From Gerris lacustris (taxonomy: Eukaryota; Arthropoda; Insecta; Hemiptera; Gerridae), in NCBI GenBank assembly GCA_951217055.1, contig OX578286.1, positions 6,798,033-6,862,032 of the forward strand: 64,000 bases of DNA. The letters are read 5' to 3'. The notes beneath the pieces are model-generated. The model worked only from the letters and a program-made list of their open reading frames with translations. It had not been told where the DNA came from and searched no databases. This document shows, piece after piece, positions 1-10,439 of the stretch (its first letter is position 1; every line of letters starts with the position of its first letter). The position numbers were made by a program, and so were the translations under genes.

Positions 1-250
1 ATGATTACCTTTTTTCTCAATATACAATACATTATTTATTGAAAGACGCTCGCTTCAAAGATAATAAAAAGATTTTAATTTAATTTTGCCTTAACTCCGC
101 TAGTACAAATAGTTAGTTACTTTTAATTCTGTCTCTTTTCTAACTCCACCATGTATACGTAGTTATTACAGCGATTTTATAATTTATATTTAATGAAAAG
201 TGTAAGGAACTTCGTTCTTACCGGGTGTCCCACGACACCACTCGTATTTT
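1..250 (+). mobile_element. Family A Helentron-like element, 3' end (5' part lies outside window)
   Basis: The sequence matches the 3' third of the other A copies. It ends with the subterminal inverted repeat TAAGGAACTTCGTTC at 202-216, then a stem-loop GGTGTC-CCAC-GACACC at 224-239, then a T-rich junction. The rest of the element lies to the left of the window. It carries no coding capacity. The Helentron assignment is an inference from end structure. Confidence 0.7.
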
Positions 251-526
251 TTAGTTTGTCTAACGAAATTTGGACCTCATCATTTGTGACAACTGAATAG
301 TTTTGGGATATTTCACAAGACGGTAGCCAATATGATGGAACGAAAAGTTATTAGTCATCATTTTTTAAGACTCATCTAGACTACAGGACGCATACATTTG
401 CACTCAATTATGTAATATGTTTTTATCTACGATTGATACGAAATATAAACATTATATCTCTGTTTAGATGCGTAGAAAGTGATTATTTACGTACTTGTAT
501 TCATTGGTCATGCGCGTCTGATAGTT

Positions 527-582
527 CTGAAGAATTCCTCTTCTTTACCACGCTAGCGCGGTAAAGAAGAGGAATTCTTCAG
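527..582. repeat. 56-bp near-perfect palindrome in element Q
   Basis: Two 23-nt arms (527-549 and 560-582) are exact reverse complements. The 10-nt centre contains CGCTAGCG and has one mismatched pair. The same palindrome, with few changes, occurs at 46277-46332 in the other Q copy, also about 100 bp before the ATG. It could be a promoter or recombinase site, or a tiny foldback insertion. Confidence 0.9.
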
Positions 583-680
583 CTTTACGCACGATTACCG
601 AGTTTGTTTACATTTAACAAAACTAATTTGCTGTTGTTTTATTAAAGTAACTGTTTATATCGAGTTTTTAGTGAAAAACA

Positions 681-842
681 ATGAGTGAATCAAGTGACTT
701 TGACGAAAATGTGGAGAATAATACTCCTCCAGAAATAATTAATTCGGCAAAAAATACAACTCAAGAATTAATGCCATCTTTATCAAGAGAGAGATACGAA
801 CTTACATACAGCAAGTTTATTTTTTCTATATTTATTATTTAA
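681..842 (+). pseudogene. Short ORF of element Q (53 aa), possible tyrosine recombinase N-terminus
   Basis: The reading frame opens at ATG 681 and gives MSESSDFDENVENNTPPEII followed by a Ser/Arg-rich stretch and RYELTYSKF, then stops after an AT-rich tail. The second Q copy (minus strand, 46178 downward) has the same first 48 residues and then runs on for 83 aa. The pattern 'acidic N-terminus, then SxxRYExxYxKF' resembles the start of the insect and crustacean tyrosine recombinase proteins of Crypton-like elements. That is my recollection of the family and not proof. No catalytic Arg/His/Tyr region follows, so neither copy can encode an active enzyme. Near-identical coding in both copies suggests the ORF was present in the amplified form. 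Confidence 0.45.
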
Positions 843-1460
843 ATCTAACAATCGTAGATAAAGTATGGTACGCAACTCGTGTGAAAACGGCATTTTGCAT
901 TGCTCGTGTGGTTTTACTACCCTCGCTGTCGCTTGGGTGCAAACTCCACACTCGCATGCAAAATACTACTTTCCGCACTCGACGCGTAATGTACAATTAC
1001 TTATTCTCACACTCTACACTTACAGTATTCTCAGAGTGTTCACAATCACTTAATAGCTTTAGAAATTATAAGTTAACAAACTGCTTTAACGTTCAGACAA
1101 ACACCTTTGACGTTTAACAGATGACAAAAATTACTAAGAGAGGGCGTGAAAGTGTGAAATACTTGAAGTTTCAATGAGTTTAGGGACTCATAAAAATTAA
1201 GGGGGAAGGGTCTAAAGAGCGACAAAAAATTCTTGGGATTTTAAAAGAGGGCGAGATTGAAAGATGTGAGTGTGACAACTTAGTGAAGGGGAAGAAAAAA
1301 AATCCCGAAATCCATATTGAATATATCCTTCTGTCTTCGACGTAAACCATATTCCCATATGGTTCCGGGGGCACACAACAAGCTGGAAACCGTCTGCAAA
1401 TAACAAATAAGAGTTACGACTTGTTTTTCTGTTTCCTTTCTCGATAAATGAAATATAAAA

Positions 1461-2466
1461 TAATACGTGTGGTGTCGCGGGACACCAGGTAGGAACGAAG
1501 TTCCTTACGCTTTTCATTAAATAAAAATGATAAAATTGCACTGCCGATGCTAACTACTTATACATGGTGGAGTTAGAAAAGAGACAAAATTAAAGTATCT
1601 ACCTATTTGCACTTAGCAGAGTTAAGATAAAATTAAAAGAAAAGCATTTTTTTTAATTATAATTGAAGCGAGAATCTTGCAATAATTTATTGAATATTGA
1701 GAAAAATAGTTAATCATGATAATTTTATAGTTAAAGATGATGTTTGTAGTATTAGCCGAGGGAACAGGGCTATTCCCTAATCCCCACACCTACTCCATTT
1801 AAAATATTATAAAATATATCACTTCACTACACAATAACTTCTGCTTGTATGAAGTTGAAATGTATCAATGCCTGTTTTAATTGTAATTTAGACGAAATGT
1901 ATGAAGTTTTATTAAAATCGTTACGTTAGAACGTAAGATATCGGTAAAAAACGTTGTTTTCTCTATTATAAACGTTTAGGTCCGCTTTAATAGTTTAAGC
2001 GATCTTCAACACTTCATAGCGGTGTCGGTGTTGGTTTTACTTGAAACATTAATTTAAAAAAGTTGTTCTGTCTCATTGAATTGATGAAGTTTGAAGAATT
2101 TATAAATTGATTCAATTTTTTCCCGTCCTAAAATGTCAATAATATATTTGATGCTTACGTTTACGCGAGCGTTGCGCGCAAACGCTTGTCCGAATAACGT
2201 TGAACAATGAACGCGTTCTGGGCATTGGTAAAATGAACATGTGTACCAAATTTCAACTAAATCGGCCACCATATACTCAAGTTATCGTCATCGGTCGATT
2301 TCGTGACGGTTGGTTTTATGAATATCGGTTTTGTGAATGTCGGTTTTGTGAATGTCGGTTTTGTAAATGTCGGTTTTGTGAATGTCGGTTTTGTGTGACG
2401 GTCGTTTTTTTCGGATTCACTCACGGGCTCCAGACGCTGTAACATGCCAACTTGGTATTCGTTGAA
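1461..2466 (-). mobile_element. Family A Helentron-like element, nearly full length
   Basis: Read on the minus strand, it starts near 2466 with a decayed 5' end and ends with the subterminal repeat (1488-1507, containing GGAACGAAGTTCC) followed by the stem-loop GGTGTC-GCGG-GACACC (1471-1486). The conserved core (ACATGTTCATTTTACCAATG) lies at about 2225-2250 on the minus strand, near the 5' end as in other copies. An internal 15-bp tandem repeat (2322-2395) has expanded between core and 5' end. No coding capacity was found. Confidence 0.7.
2322..2395. repeat. 15-bp minisatellite (GAATGTCGGTTTTGT)x5
   Basis: About five tandem copies of a 15-bp unit lie inside the family A copy. It produces open frames on both strands that are artefacts of the repeat. 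Confidence 0.9.
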
Positions 2467-3300
2467 ATATAACATTTAAAAACGAAAACGCAAAAATATA
2501 AAAATATTAATTTAATTTATGTTTTTTTTCAAAGTCTTGGAACATGAACATTTAATTTTCTACGGTATTCCACGAGGAGATTAAGCAAAGTAAACGTAAT
2601 ACTTCATTCGCGTGCTTGAACGGGAATGAAGTATTATACTGTCCCGACCATTTGTCAAAATGAAAACCGCTACAATTGTGTCATATGAAGTATTGTTTAA
2701 TTTTCACCAGGGTGTGTAACCCCACTCGGTATTTACTTCATAATGTTATATTTTCAACCCCCTATGGAATTTTCCAGACCTTACATTATACCCTTTATTC
2801 TAGGGGCGTAATACAAAGATAATTTAGATAACTTGGGCGCAACAAAAACCCTTAAGGTTTAACTATATATACATACACACATGTAGATATATGACAAAAA
2901 GAGAGTATGTTAAAGAGAGAACTTAAGAGAAAAGGAAGAAAAGAGCAAAAAACATAAATGACACAATACCGCCCTCCTTGAATAAACATACATAGCCGTT
3001 GTTCTACTTCCCGTTGTTCATTCCAGACTTATACTTGTAATTCTCCGCCCTTTATCCTCAAAATGTTTTAAAATTTAGGTTGAAAACGATTTTAATAAAT
3101 CTCTCTAACAAAGTGTGACTTGTGTTTTAAAGAAAATACAAGGAGAATTCATTTATTTTTATTTTTTTTGGCATTTAATACTAAAAATAAGAATGGAGAA
3201 TAATAAAATAATTATTCGGGGGGTTTTAGTTGGAAATAAGAATTACATGTTCATGTTTTAGATTGTATAAAGAAACATTACTACATCAGTGATCTAACAT
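2467..3300. other. Intergenic, no gene seen
   Basis: AT-rich sequence without a supported gene or a repeat I could match elsewhere in the window. Confidence 0.5.
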
Positions 3301-3314
3301 CTAAGAAAGTATAA

Positions 3315-3702
<388 letters not shown>

Positions 3703-3750
3703 TATACCTCGTATACATAACTATGGACTTTAAGGCTGATTGGTAAGCTG

Positions 3751-3781
3751 AAGATGGTATTGGTGGAACCAATACCATCTT
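3751..3781. repeat. 31-bp perfect hairpin
   Basis: The 14-nt arms AAGATGGTATTGGT and ACCAATACCATCTT flank GGA. A related ATACCATCTTT recurs near 3822. Function unknown. Confidence 0.8.
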
Positions 3782-3869
3782 TTCATTAAAGCTTTCACTG
3801 AGCTGATCTCCGGGGGAATCTATACCATCTTTCCATCAAGTTGCTGAAACCACCTTTTCTCTCATGCTG

Positions 3870-4745
3870 GTCTCATCATGGGTCTCATGCTAGGTATTAG
3901 TGGCTATGTTTCCTATAATCATGAAGGCCTAGCAATTAAATGAAATGACTAAATAGTTTTGATTCCAAAGCCTTTCTAAGAATAGAATCAGGACTATGAT
4001 ATACATAATTCATTCCATTACTAAGAATATATTTCGTAGTTTGAACTTTATTTATACATATATAAAAAATAACAATAGAAACTAAGTAATATAGTAATTA
4101 ATAACTATGCTTAAAAAAAATATATAGTAAATTAGAAAAATAACTGAGTCAAAACCAATTAGACTGAGAACTCTGAACAATCATCAACCATTGGTGCCTT
4201 AATTTAATTACCAGTCTCTTCTTTCAATACGGCAGGTGCACCAGTAAATAATTAATGACTAAAGTTCAAGGACAAATTATTAAAATGATAAATACTCGAT
4301 TTAAAGAGGATTAATTTGAAGTTTAAACGCTCCAATCAGAAATTAAATCGGTCAACAATTGCGAACGCCATAAGAGCTCAAAGTAATTAAAAAAAATAGC
4401 TCAATTTCAGGTAGAACCGATGAAGGTACGACAAAAAGTCATAGGACCAATGTTGTAGATCTTTTAAAATCAGTTACCGCTGGCACTATCAACTTGTCGA
4501 TATGACTTACGGTTTAGCCACAATAATCCTCCAAAAAAACTTTAAATTGCGTCCACCATCTTGAATTTTTTTGAGAGGGGTATGAAAATATTTTTTGTTA
4601 ACTTTTCGGATATAAAGTCGGACTGGGGTGACAGACACACATACATACACGAAAAAAGTTAAGGTCGGATTCGGTTTTTGGAATGTATAAAATGAAAAAG
4701 TATCCAAAAAAAGTTCAATTCTGACCAATGTACAAACGAAACTTA
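3870..4745 (+). repeat. Dispersed repeat P copy 1 (contains an empty TTAA site)
   Basis: The roughly 880-bp segment is collinear with 46655-47336 plus 48314-48700, where a piggyBac-type element splits it. Copy 1 keeps the unoccupied site (CTTTAAATTG at about 4541-4550). No coding capacity or terminal structure was recognised, so the class is unknown. Confidence 0.75.
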
Positions 4746-5565
4746 AATTTTATATTATATAGATTATAACATTTTCCAGTGCTTTCCTAATCTATGTCTA
4801 AAGTAGTATTTTTAGCTCTAAAACAAACACTAATATTCACCATTATAAGGGTTAAGCATCCACTAAAACACCTTAAAATTACTTGACTAAATTATACTGA
4901 TAAAAAAAGTATAATCACACTAAATGTTCTAAATGACGTCTAAAACAATATTTATTATTCAACTTTATTTCCCGACAAAAAAAAAAAATAAATAAAAAAA
5001 AGGAAGAAAGTTTAAAAGTCTCAATATATCTTAAACTTAAACCATCACATAAAATAAACTTCGAAAATCGAAACTTTTTCAAGAAAACTTCGCAAACAAG
5101 TCGAACTCTTTCCTTTTTTACTCTTTTCCCTCCTTTAGCTTACTTTCTTAGTTGAAATTTATTGTTATCTTAAAGTTTCATTAAGTCCATTTCACCCCCC
5201 CCCCCCTTCTATTTTTTATTACTTTTTCTCATAGATAAAAAAAATAAAAATACAAATTCCACAGTATAAACTTTAGCGATTACTCAAAAAACTGAAAAAT
5301 TATGATGATGAGAGAGAAAAAAATATAGATAAACACAATGTTTAGATAAAAATATAATATAAATTATTTTTTTGTAATATCCAAGAATTTTATAATTTAA
5401 TATTTGCTTGTAAAATATAAGTTTATAAAATAATAAAATTCGATAAAAACTTTTTTTTCTTTTTTTTTTGTTACTTTTTCTATTTTTATATTAATAAATG
5501 GACCATACATATATATAATATTTATATTTTAATTTAAATCAAATTATAATTATTATTAACTACGG
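4746..5565. other. Low-complexity AT-rich stretch, no gene
   Basis: A/T-homopolymer-rich, with a short poly-C near 5197. Nothing coding was seen. Confidence 0.5.
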
Positions 5566-5664
5566 GAAACAGACAGTGAAAAATACACTCCAGTGCCGGG
5601 ATTTTGAACCACGGGTCTCCTTTATTTCCAGTACAGATGCTCTTACCAACTAAGCTACGCAGGA
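5566..5664 (-). mobile_element. tRNA-derived SINE head
   Basis: On the minus strand from 5664 the sequence reads TCCTGCGTAGCTTAGTTGG, a good pol III A box (TAGCTTAGTTGG). About 45 nt later comes the B-box-like GGTTCAAAATCC (one extra A here; GGTTCAAATCC in the copies at 54 kb). The acceptor ends do not pair, so it is not a functional tRNA. It is followed by a linker ending in CTGTCTGTTTCCCGTAGTT that is shared with 53961-54164. This supports a tRNA-derived SINE family. Confidence 0.7.
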
Positions 5665-6145
5665 GAATGATCTTTCACAGCCGTAATGGATAACTTGTCC
5701 CGAATCCAAGCTTTCAATATTCATACACATTTAGACAGTCAATATTTATGACATTAGAACTAAACCGAGAATTAACGCTTATATAATTATAAAGTACTCA
5801 ATTAGTACCTGTACCTTGTACAATCAATTCGAAATTCAATTTTTAAGTTTTTGGTAGTTTTCATACTACGGAAAGTTTAAATTTTAATTTAAATCAAATT
5901 ATACATATATATAATATTTATATATTATGTATATATATATATTTTATATAGGAGAGGTTCCCATACTTTGAACACTTCTCCCCAGTACAATTCCAGAGAT
6001 AGAAGAATTTTTTTAGTGATATTAATTGTCATAGCGGAAGTTGGTAACACTGTTTTAGCAAATTTCCCGCCTTCATACCAGCTAATATCTTATCAGGTTT
6101 ATCAGCTATAGTATATTTTTGCTAAATATCCAAGGTAGGGAAATC
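5665..6145. other. Intergenic AT-rich sequence
   Basis: No supported gene. It includes a short TA-rich tract near 5900-5950. Confidence 0.45.
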
Positions 6146-6381
6146 GGTATTCCTTTAGATTGTTACTCCCCTATGTTTTTTGAGGATATAAATGACTTTG
6201 ACTAAATACCATATTCAAACAATGGGACGTTAAGTCCAATGTGCTTTGGGACAAAGGAATATCACACTTCTGTTTATATATGGGGAGTAACAGTCTAAAG
6301 AAGAACATTCCGTACACCTTCTTCACATTGTTACTCCCCTCTGTTTTTGTTATGAGGGGAGTAACAATCTAAAGAAGAGCC
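6146..6381. mobile_element. Family B palindromic MITE, 236 bp
   Basis: Inverted ends read GGTATTCCTTTAGATTG on the left and end CAATCTAAAGAAGAGCC on the right. Imperfect 8-bp target duplications GGGAAATC (6138-6145) and AGGAAATC (6382-6389) flank it. An internal pair of inverted repeats (AGTCTAAAGAAG, CTTCTTCACATTGTTAC) gives nested hairpins. Non-coding. Confidence 0.85.
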
Positions 6382-6611
6382 AGGAAATCCCCCTATGTAA
6401 TATAATATTAGTATATAATTGAAACTTTAAGTATTTCACACTTTCGCCCTCTCTTAGTAATTTTTATCATTATACTAGCTGAATTCCTGTACTTTGCTAC
6501 GGAATTTGTTATTTTTAATTTAATGGATTAATTAATATTATTATGCTAAGCATGGATAATTAGACCACCCTTATTTCTATCCCCCATCCCTATTGAACAA
6601 ATATAATTCAC

Positions 6612-6665
6612 AATAGACTGCCAATTGGTGTGGCACATAGCTTCCTCGTGTCATATCATGTACTT
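6612..6665 (-). mobile_element. Family E 3'-end stub
   Basis: Only the stem-loop end (TAGACTGCCAATTGGTGTGG) and its subterminal GCTTCC survive. The remainder of the element is missing. Confidence 0.65.
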
Positions 6666-7502
6666 GAAATCATTCTAGATCAGACTAGCTATTTTTCCTA
6701 GTTACTTTTTTTTATTGTATAAGCAATAGAAGATATATTTAATACTTTTAGTAATTTTTTAGTAAAAATATATATAAATATTTTATATTGCATGCATTAT
6801 TCATTCAGAAGTTTTGCGTGTTATATACGTGTGTTTTGTATTTCGTTGTTATAGATTCAGTTTGCTATTCACTTATTGTTAATATTCCAAACCTTATTTG
6901 ATTCTTTATGAACATTAATTTTAGGTAATACGTATGTTATTATATTATTAATGTAACAGTAATTAACTATGTTATATTAATAAAGATGGTATGTTAGCAG
7001 TTTCATTTTTCTGCCGCCCATAGATAAAATATTGTATGCAACAAGGCAGCAAAGGAAACATTTCTGCCTCGTTTATTCATATTGCCTGCCTCGGCTTCAC
7101 CTCGACAGTCAAATAGGTAAATTACCTATCATTATTATCATAGCCTGTCCTCGCCTTCGGCTCGAAGGCTAATCTAATCACTCGTCAGTAAAATTCCATT
7201 TTGCTGCCTAGTTACATAAATAACTAGTACACTTTCTAAAGAAATTAGAGAGGACTTTGTTGAAATACATATATTGCAACCATCTTGAATTCAAATGGCC
7301 GATTGTAAAAAACCCTTTCACAAAAGCTGTTAATGTCATAAAAGCAAAATAACTTCGAAACTTTAAGTTTCTAGTGCAATGAATTCGAGAGATATCGTCA
7401 AGTTGAATTCCGCATATACATTACGCCGCCATCTTTAATCATAGAGCACCTAGTGAACATGCCTACAAAATTTTATTTATTTAAGTTATGTATGATAATA
7501 TG
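6666..7502. other. Intergenic AT-rich sequence
   Basis: No gene was recognised. Repeated short GC-richer patches occur near 7070-7175 (CTTCGGCTCGAAGG hairpin). Confidence 0.4.
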
Positions 7503-7538
7503 CAATATATTTTATATATATATATGTATATATATATA

Positions 7539-7586
<48 letters not shown>
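7503..7586. repeat. (TA)n microsatellite
   Basis: Interrupted then pure TA repeat directly before the Penelope-like segment. Confidence 0.95.
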
Positions 7587-7589
<3 letters not shown>

Positions 7590-7591
<2 letters not shown>

Positions 7592-8056
7592 CAAGACTCC
7601 TTCCTCAACTCAACTCAGGGAGACGGTCAGGTGCAATAAAAACTCCACATTCACATCAAGCCAACGTTTCGGCAACTGTTTAATGTTGCCTTCATCAGGG
7701 CAAACTGTAACATACATAAAAAATATGTGAGCATAAACAAGCAGACTACGAACAAGGTAATAAATAAGTGAAACACATAACCGGAACTAAATCAGAACTC
7801 ACATGAAGATGAAGAACTAAGCACAAATAATGTAATAAAGAGAAGGAAGCATATAACAAATTAAAGGGAACAAGGTGAAAAAGGAATTAAAAAACACTGT
7901 TAAAAAGTTCACGGCTCACAGAAAGTAAATAAATGTAAGAATGTGACAGCTGACGGTGGCGCTGTTGACGGCAGAACGGAGGAACTAAAAACCAAGCCAT
8001 CGCTAGCATGCAGTGCAACCTAGCGGCCAAGAGAGCGTCCGGTCGAGTTGAGCTTC
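7590..8056 (-). mobile_element. Penelope-like element remnant (pseudo-LTR-like segment)
   Basis: The segment is bounded by (TA)n on both sides. On the minus strand it contains the 'CTGATGA - hairpin - GAAACGT' motif typical of the hammerhead-bearing terminal repeats of Penelope-like retroelements. There is no recognisable reverse transcriptase or GIY-YIG endonuclease. The assignment rests on the motif alone. Confidence 0.45.
7660..7701 (-). ncRNA. Hammerhead-ribozyme-like motif 1
   Basis: On the minus strand: CTGATGA (7698-7692), one extra A, stem II GGCAAC (7690-7685), 8-nt loop, GTTGCC (7676-7671), GAAA (7670-7667), the self-complementary ACGT (7667-7664), then T as the candidate cleavage-site base. 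Stem I is a short GCC/GGC pair next to the core. Core boxes and stem II fit a type I hammerhead with a minimal helix III. The unpaired base between CTGATGA and stem II deviates from the classical consensus, so catalysis is uncertain. Confidence 0.5.
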
Positions 8057-8060
8057 TGTG

Positions 8061-8065
<5 letters not shown>

Positions 8066-8150
<85 letters not shown>
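8066..8150. repeat. (TA)n microsatellite
   Basis: About 85 bp of pure TA repeat; open frames over it are artefacts. Confidence 0.97.
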
Positions 8151-8155
<5 letters not shown>

Positions 8156-8496
8156 TATTATAATACAAATAAATTTGAAACAAAAAAAAAAATCACAAGT
8201 TAAAGTTCAATGCAAAATATGGCAATGTAATAATTTCTTTAAATATATTCAAAGGTATTTTTGTGTAATTTAATATACAGATATTAATCTAATTAATTGC
8301 GGTATATTTGGTCAAAAAATATTATAAAAGATAATTATAATAATATAATACGAATTTTCAAATTAGATTACAATCTTCCCACAATGATCGAATAATATAC
8401 TTTAGTAAAAAAAAAAAAGAATTAATTGGGTTTTGCGGATTTAATTTTTTTTTTTGGATAAGTGTTACAACAATTCTTGTTTTTGAAATGAATCAT

Positions 8497-8499
<3 letters not shown>

Positions 8500-8578
<79 letters not shown>
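8500..8578. repeat. (TA)n microsatellite
   Basis: About 80 bp of pure TA repeat. Confidence 0.97.
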
Positions 8579-8580
<2 letters not shown>

Positions 8581-8849
8581 ATATTATAATAAATGAGTAC
8601 GAGATAGATAACAAATTTAAAAAAAATGATTTGTATGTGTATATATATAAATACAATATACATTTCAAGATTAAATCTTGCGGGTATTCATATCAAGTTT
8701 CAACCGCAAAAACGCGGGAAAAAAAAGCCTTTCAGACTTTTATGTTGGTTTCACTTTTAAGAAATGATGTGATATTTATATATGATTATTTAAACATAAC
8801 TTTTAATAATATATATTTATTCATTTTTTTTTACATAATTTAAAAATTT

Positions 8850-8905
8850 CTGGCAATTTATGTGGCACATAAGTTCTTCGCATCTTATTATTTAACGAAT
8901 TGTCA
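8850..8905 (-). mobile_element. Decayed family E 3'-end stub
   Basis: GGCAATTTATGTGGCACATA followed by GTTCTTCGCATC is a diverged match to the E stem-loop end. No other part is present. Confidence 0.4.
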
Positions 8906-9173
8906 CATTTATTATTATGAGATATCAAATATTACTAGAAGTCTTTGAAGATATCTTTTAAGACGTTGAATAAACTCTATCTTTAAAAAAAGTATAAAAA
9001 TTAATAAACATTTTTTAATAATTGTCTTTTTGAAAGAGATATAACTCGATGCCTAATAAAATCAATATATTTATGTTTGAGCAATTTTGATTAATTTCAA
9101 GCGTCTTTCTCTTTAAAGTGAGCTAAATTGTTACTTTAATTCATGTATAACAATTTTGAAAGATTTAAAAATA

Positions 9174-9232
9174 GAGTGCCAATTAGTGTGGCACATAGCT
9201 TCCTCGCATCCTATCATGTACTTTATTGTTGT
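9174..9232 (-). mobile_element. Family E 3'-end stub abutting a full copy
   Basis: It carries the E stem-loop end (TGCCAATTAGTGTGGCA) and subterminal GCTTCCTCGCATCC. It faces the full E copy starting at 9264, giving the locus apparent 45-bp terminal inverted repeats. Confidence 0.75.
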
Positions 9233-9263
9233 ATTAACATTGTCATATTTTTATTGTAATATT

Positions 9264-9846
9264 GCTTCCGAGCTTACCGAAGGTAACGGAAGCATCATTG
9301 TGTTCACTTTTGAGAACGAAAAACTTATACGTCTCCGATTTTAAAAATTCCAAGACAGAAATCCGTTTCAGACATCAGGGAACATTTTTGGTTTCGTGTC
9401 TTTCTGTCTGTCGGTCTGCGTGTCCGCGAATTATGAAACGTGTGACGATAACTTGAGTAAATGTCGACCGATTTGGATGAAATTTGGTAGACACGTTCAT
9501 TTTACCAATGCCCAGGACGAATTCGTTGGAAAACGTTATCCGTCCAAACGGTCACGAGCAACGCTCGCGAAAACGTGAACTTCATATTTAAAATTGGAAT
9601 TTTAGGTCGGATAAAAATCTAATTTCATCTATTAAATGAGACAAACATTTTTTTCAAAATAATATTTTTTAGTAAAACCAACAGCGACACCGCTATGAAG
9701 TGTTAAAGATCGCTAAAACTATTAATAGTTTTTACACAATAAACAATATAACAATAAATTAATATAACAATATTTTTAATGTAATATCACATTAATGTAC
9801 ATGATACGATGCGAGGAAGCTATGTGCCACACTAATTGGCAGTCTA
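9264..9846 (+). mobile_element. Family E Helentron-like element, full length
   Basis: The 5' end is a hairpin GCTTCCGAGC...GGTAACGGAAGC (9264-9293). Next come a TCTGTCTGTCGGTCTG tract, the conserved core (GATAACTTGAGTAAATGTCG, then GATGAAATTTGGTAGACACG, 9446-9505) and a T-rich middle. The 3' end has subterminal GAGGAAGC, then the stem-loop TGCCA-CACTAAT-TGGCA (9825-9841), then GTCTATT. The open frames across the core are not conserved as protein and contain stops in other copies. This is the best template for family E. Confidence 0.75.
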
Positions 9847-10328
9847 TTGTTTATTGTATAAAAAAATTAATAGTTTTTATGATCTTTAACACTTTATAGT
9901 GGTGTCGCTGTTGGTTTAACTAAAAAAAATGTATTTCTAAAAAATGTATGTCTCATTGAATAGATGAAGATTGATTTATTTCCCGACCAAAAATTCCAAT
10001 TTTAAATTTGAAGTTCAGGTTTACACGAGCGTTGCTCGTGAACGCTTGGACGGATAACGTTGTCCAACGAACTCGTCCTGGGCATTGGTAAAATGAACAT
10101 GTCTACCAAATTTCATCAAAATCTGTCGACATTTACTCAAGTTATCATCGCACGTTTCAGGATTCGCCGACACACAGACTGACAGACAGACGCGGAACCA
10201 AAAATGTTCCCTGATGTCTGAAACGGATTTCTGTCTTAAAATTTTTACAATCGCGGAGACAAAAGTTTTTCGTTCACAAAAGTGAACACAATGCTTCCGT
10301 TACCTTCGGTAAGCTCGGAAGCAAAACA
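9847..10328 (-). mobile_element. Family E copy, 3' end lost
   Basis: Same body as 9264-9846 in inverse orientation. It ends with the 5' hairpin at 10296-10324 but has no stem-loop end of its own. It joins the previous copy tail to tail. Confidence 0.7.
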
Positions 10329-10379
10329 GGGGAAAGTTAAATAAATTTAACAAAAATAGGATGCAAAGGCATAACATTA

Positions 10380-10432
10380 ATAAAATTCGTAATATGATGC
10401 GAAAAAGCTATGTGCCACACTAATTGGCAAAT
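10380..10432 (+). mobile_element. Family E 3'-end stub
   Basis: AAGCTATGTGCCACACTAAT followed by TGGCA, without any 5' body. Confidence 0.65.
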
Positions 10433-10439
10433 TCAACAC

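Larger units (their letters stand above)
421..994 (+). mobile_element. Element Q copy 1 (palindrome, short ORF, foldback tail)
   Basis: This is a dispersed repeat whose second copy lies inverted at 45864-46440. In order it holds an AT-rich leader, a 56-bp near-perfect palindrome (527-582), a short ORF (681-842), and a GC-richer foldback segment (about 868-994) whose two ends resemble each other in inverse orientation (GTACGCAACTCGTG against GTACATTACGCGTCGAGTGC). Outer borders were placed where similarity between the two copies stops. No target duplication was identified. The element type is unknown; the ORF hints at a tyrosine-recombinase (Crypton-like) source. Confidence 0.65.

Noticed and set aside
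7660..7701. Calling the hammerhead-like motifs canonical, active ribozymes
   Set aside because: Each has an unpaired base between CTGANGA and stem II, and two have a broken box; activity cannot be claimed from sequence.
9174..9846. Family E as a DNA transposon with 45-bp TIRs
   Set aside because: Other E copies have the stem-loop at one end only and a different hairpin at the other; the left 'TIR' here is a separate stub.
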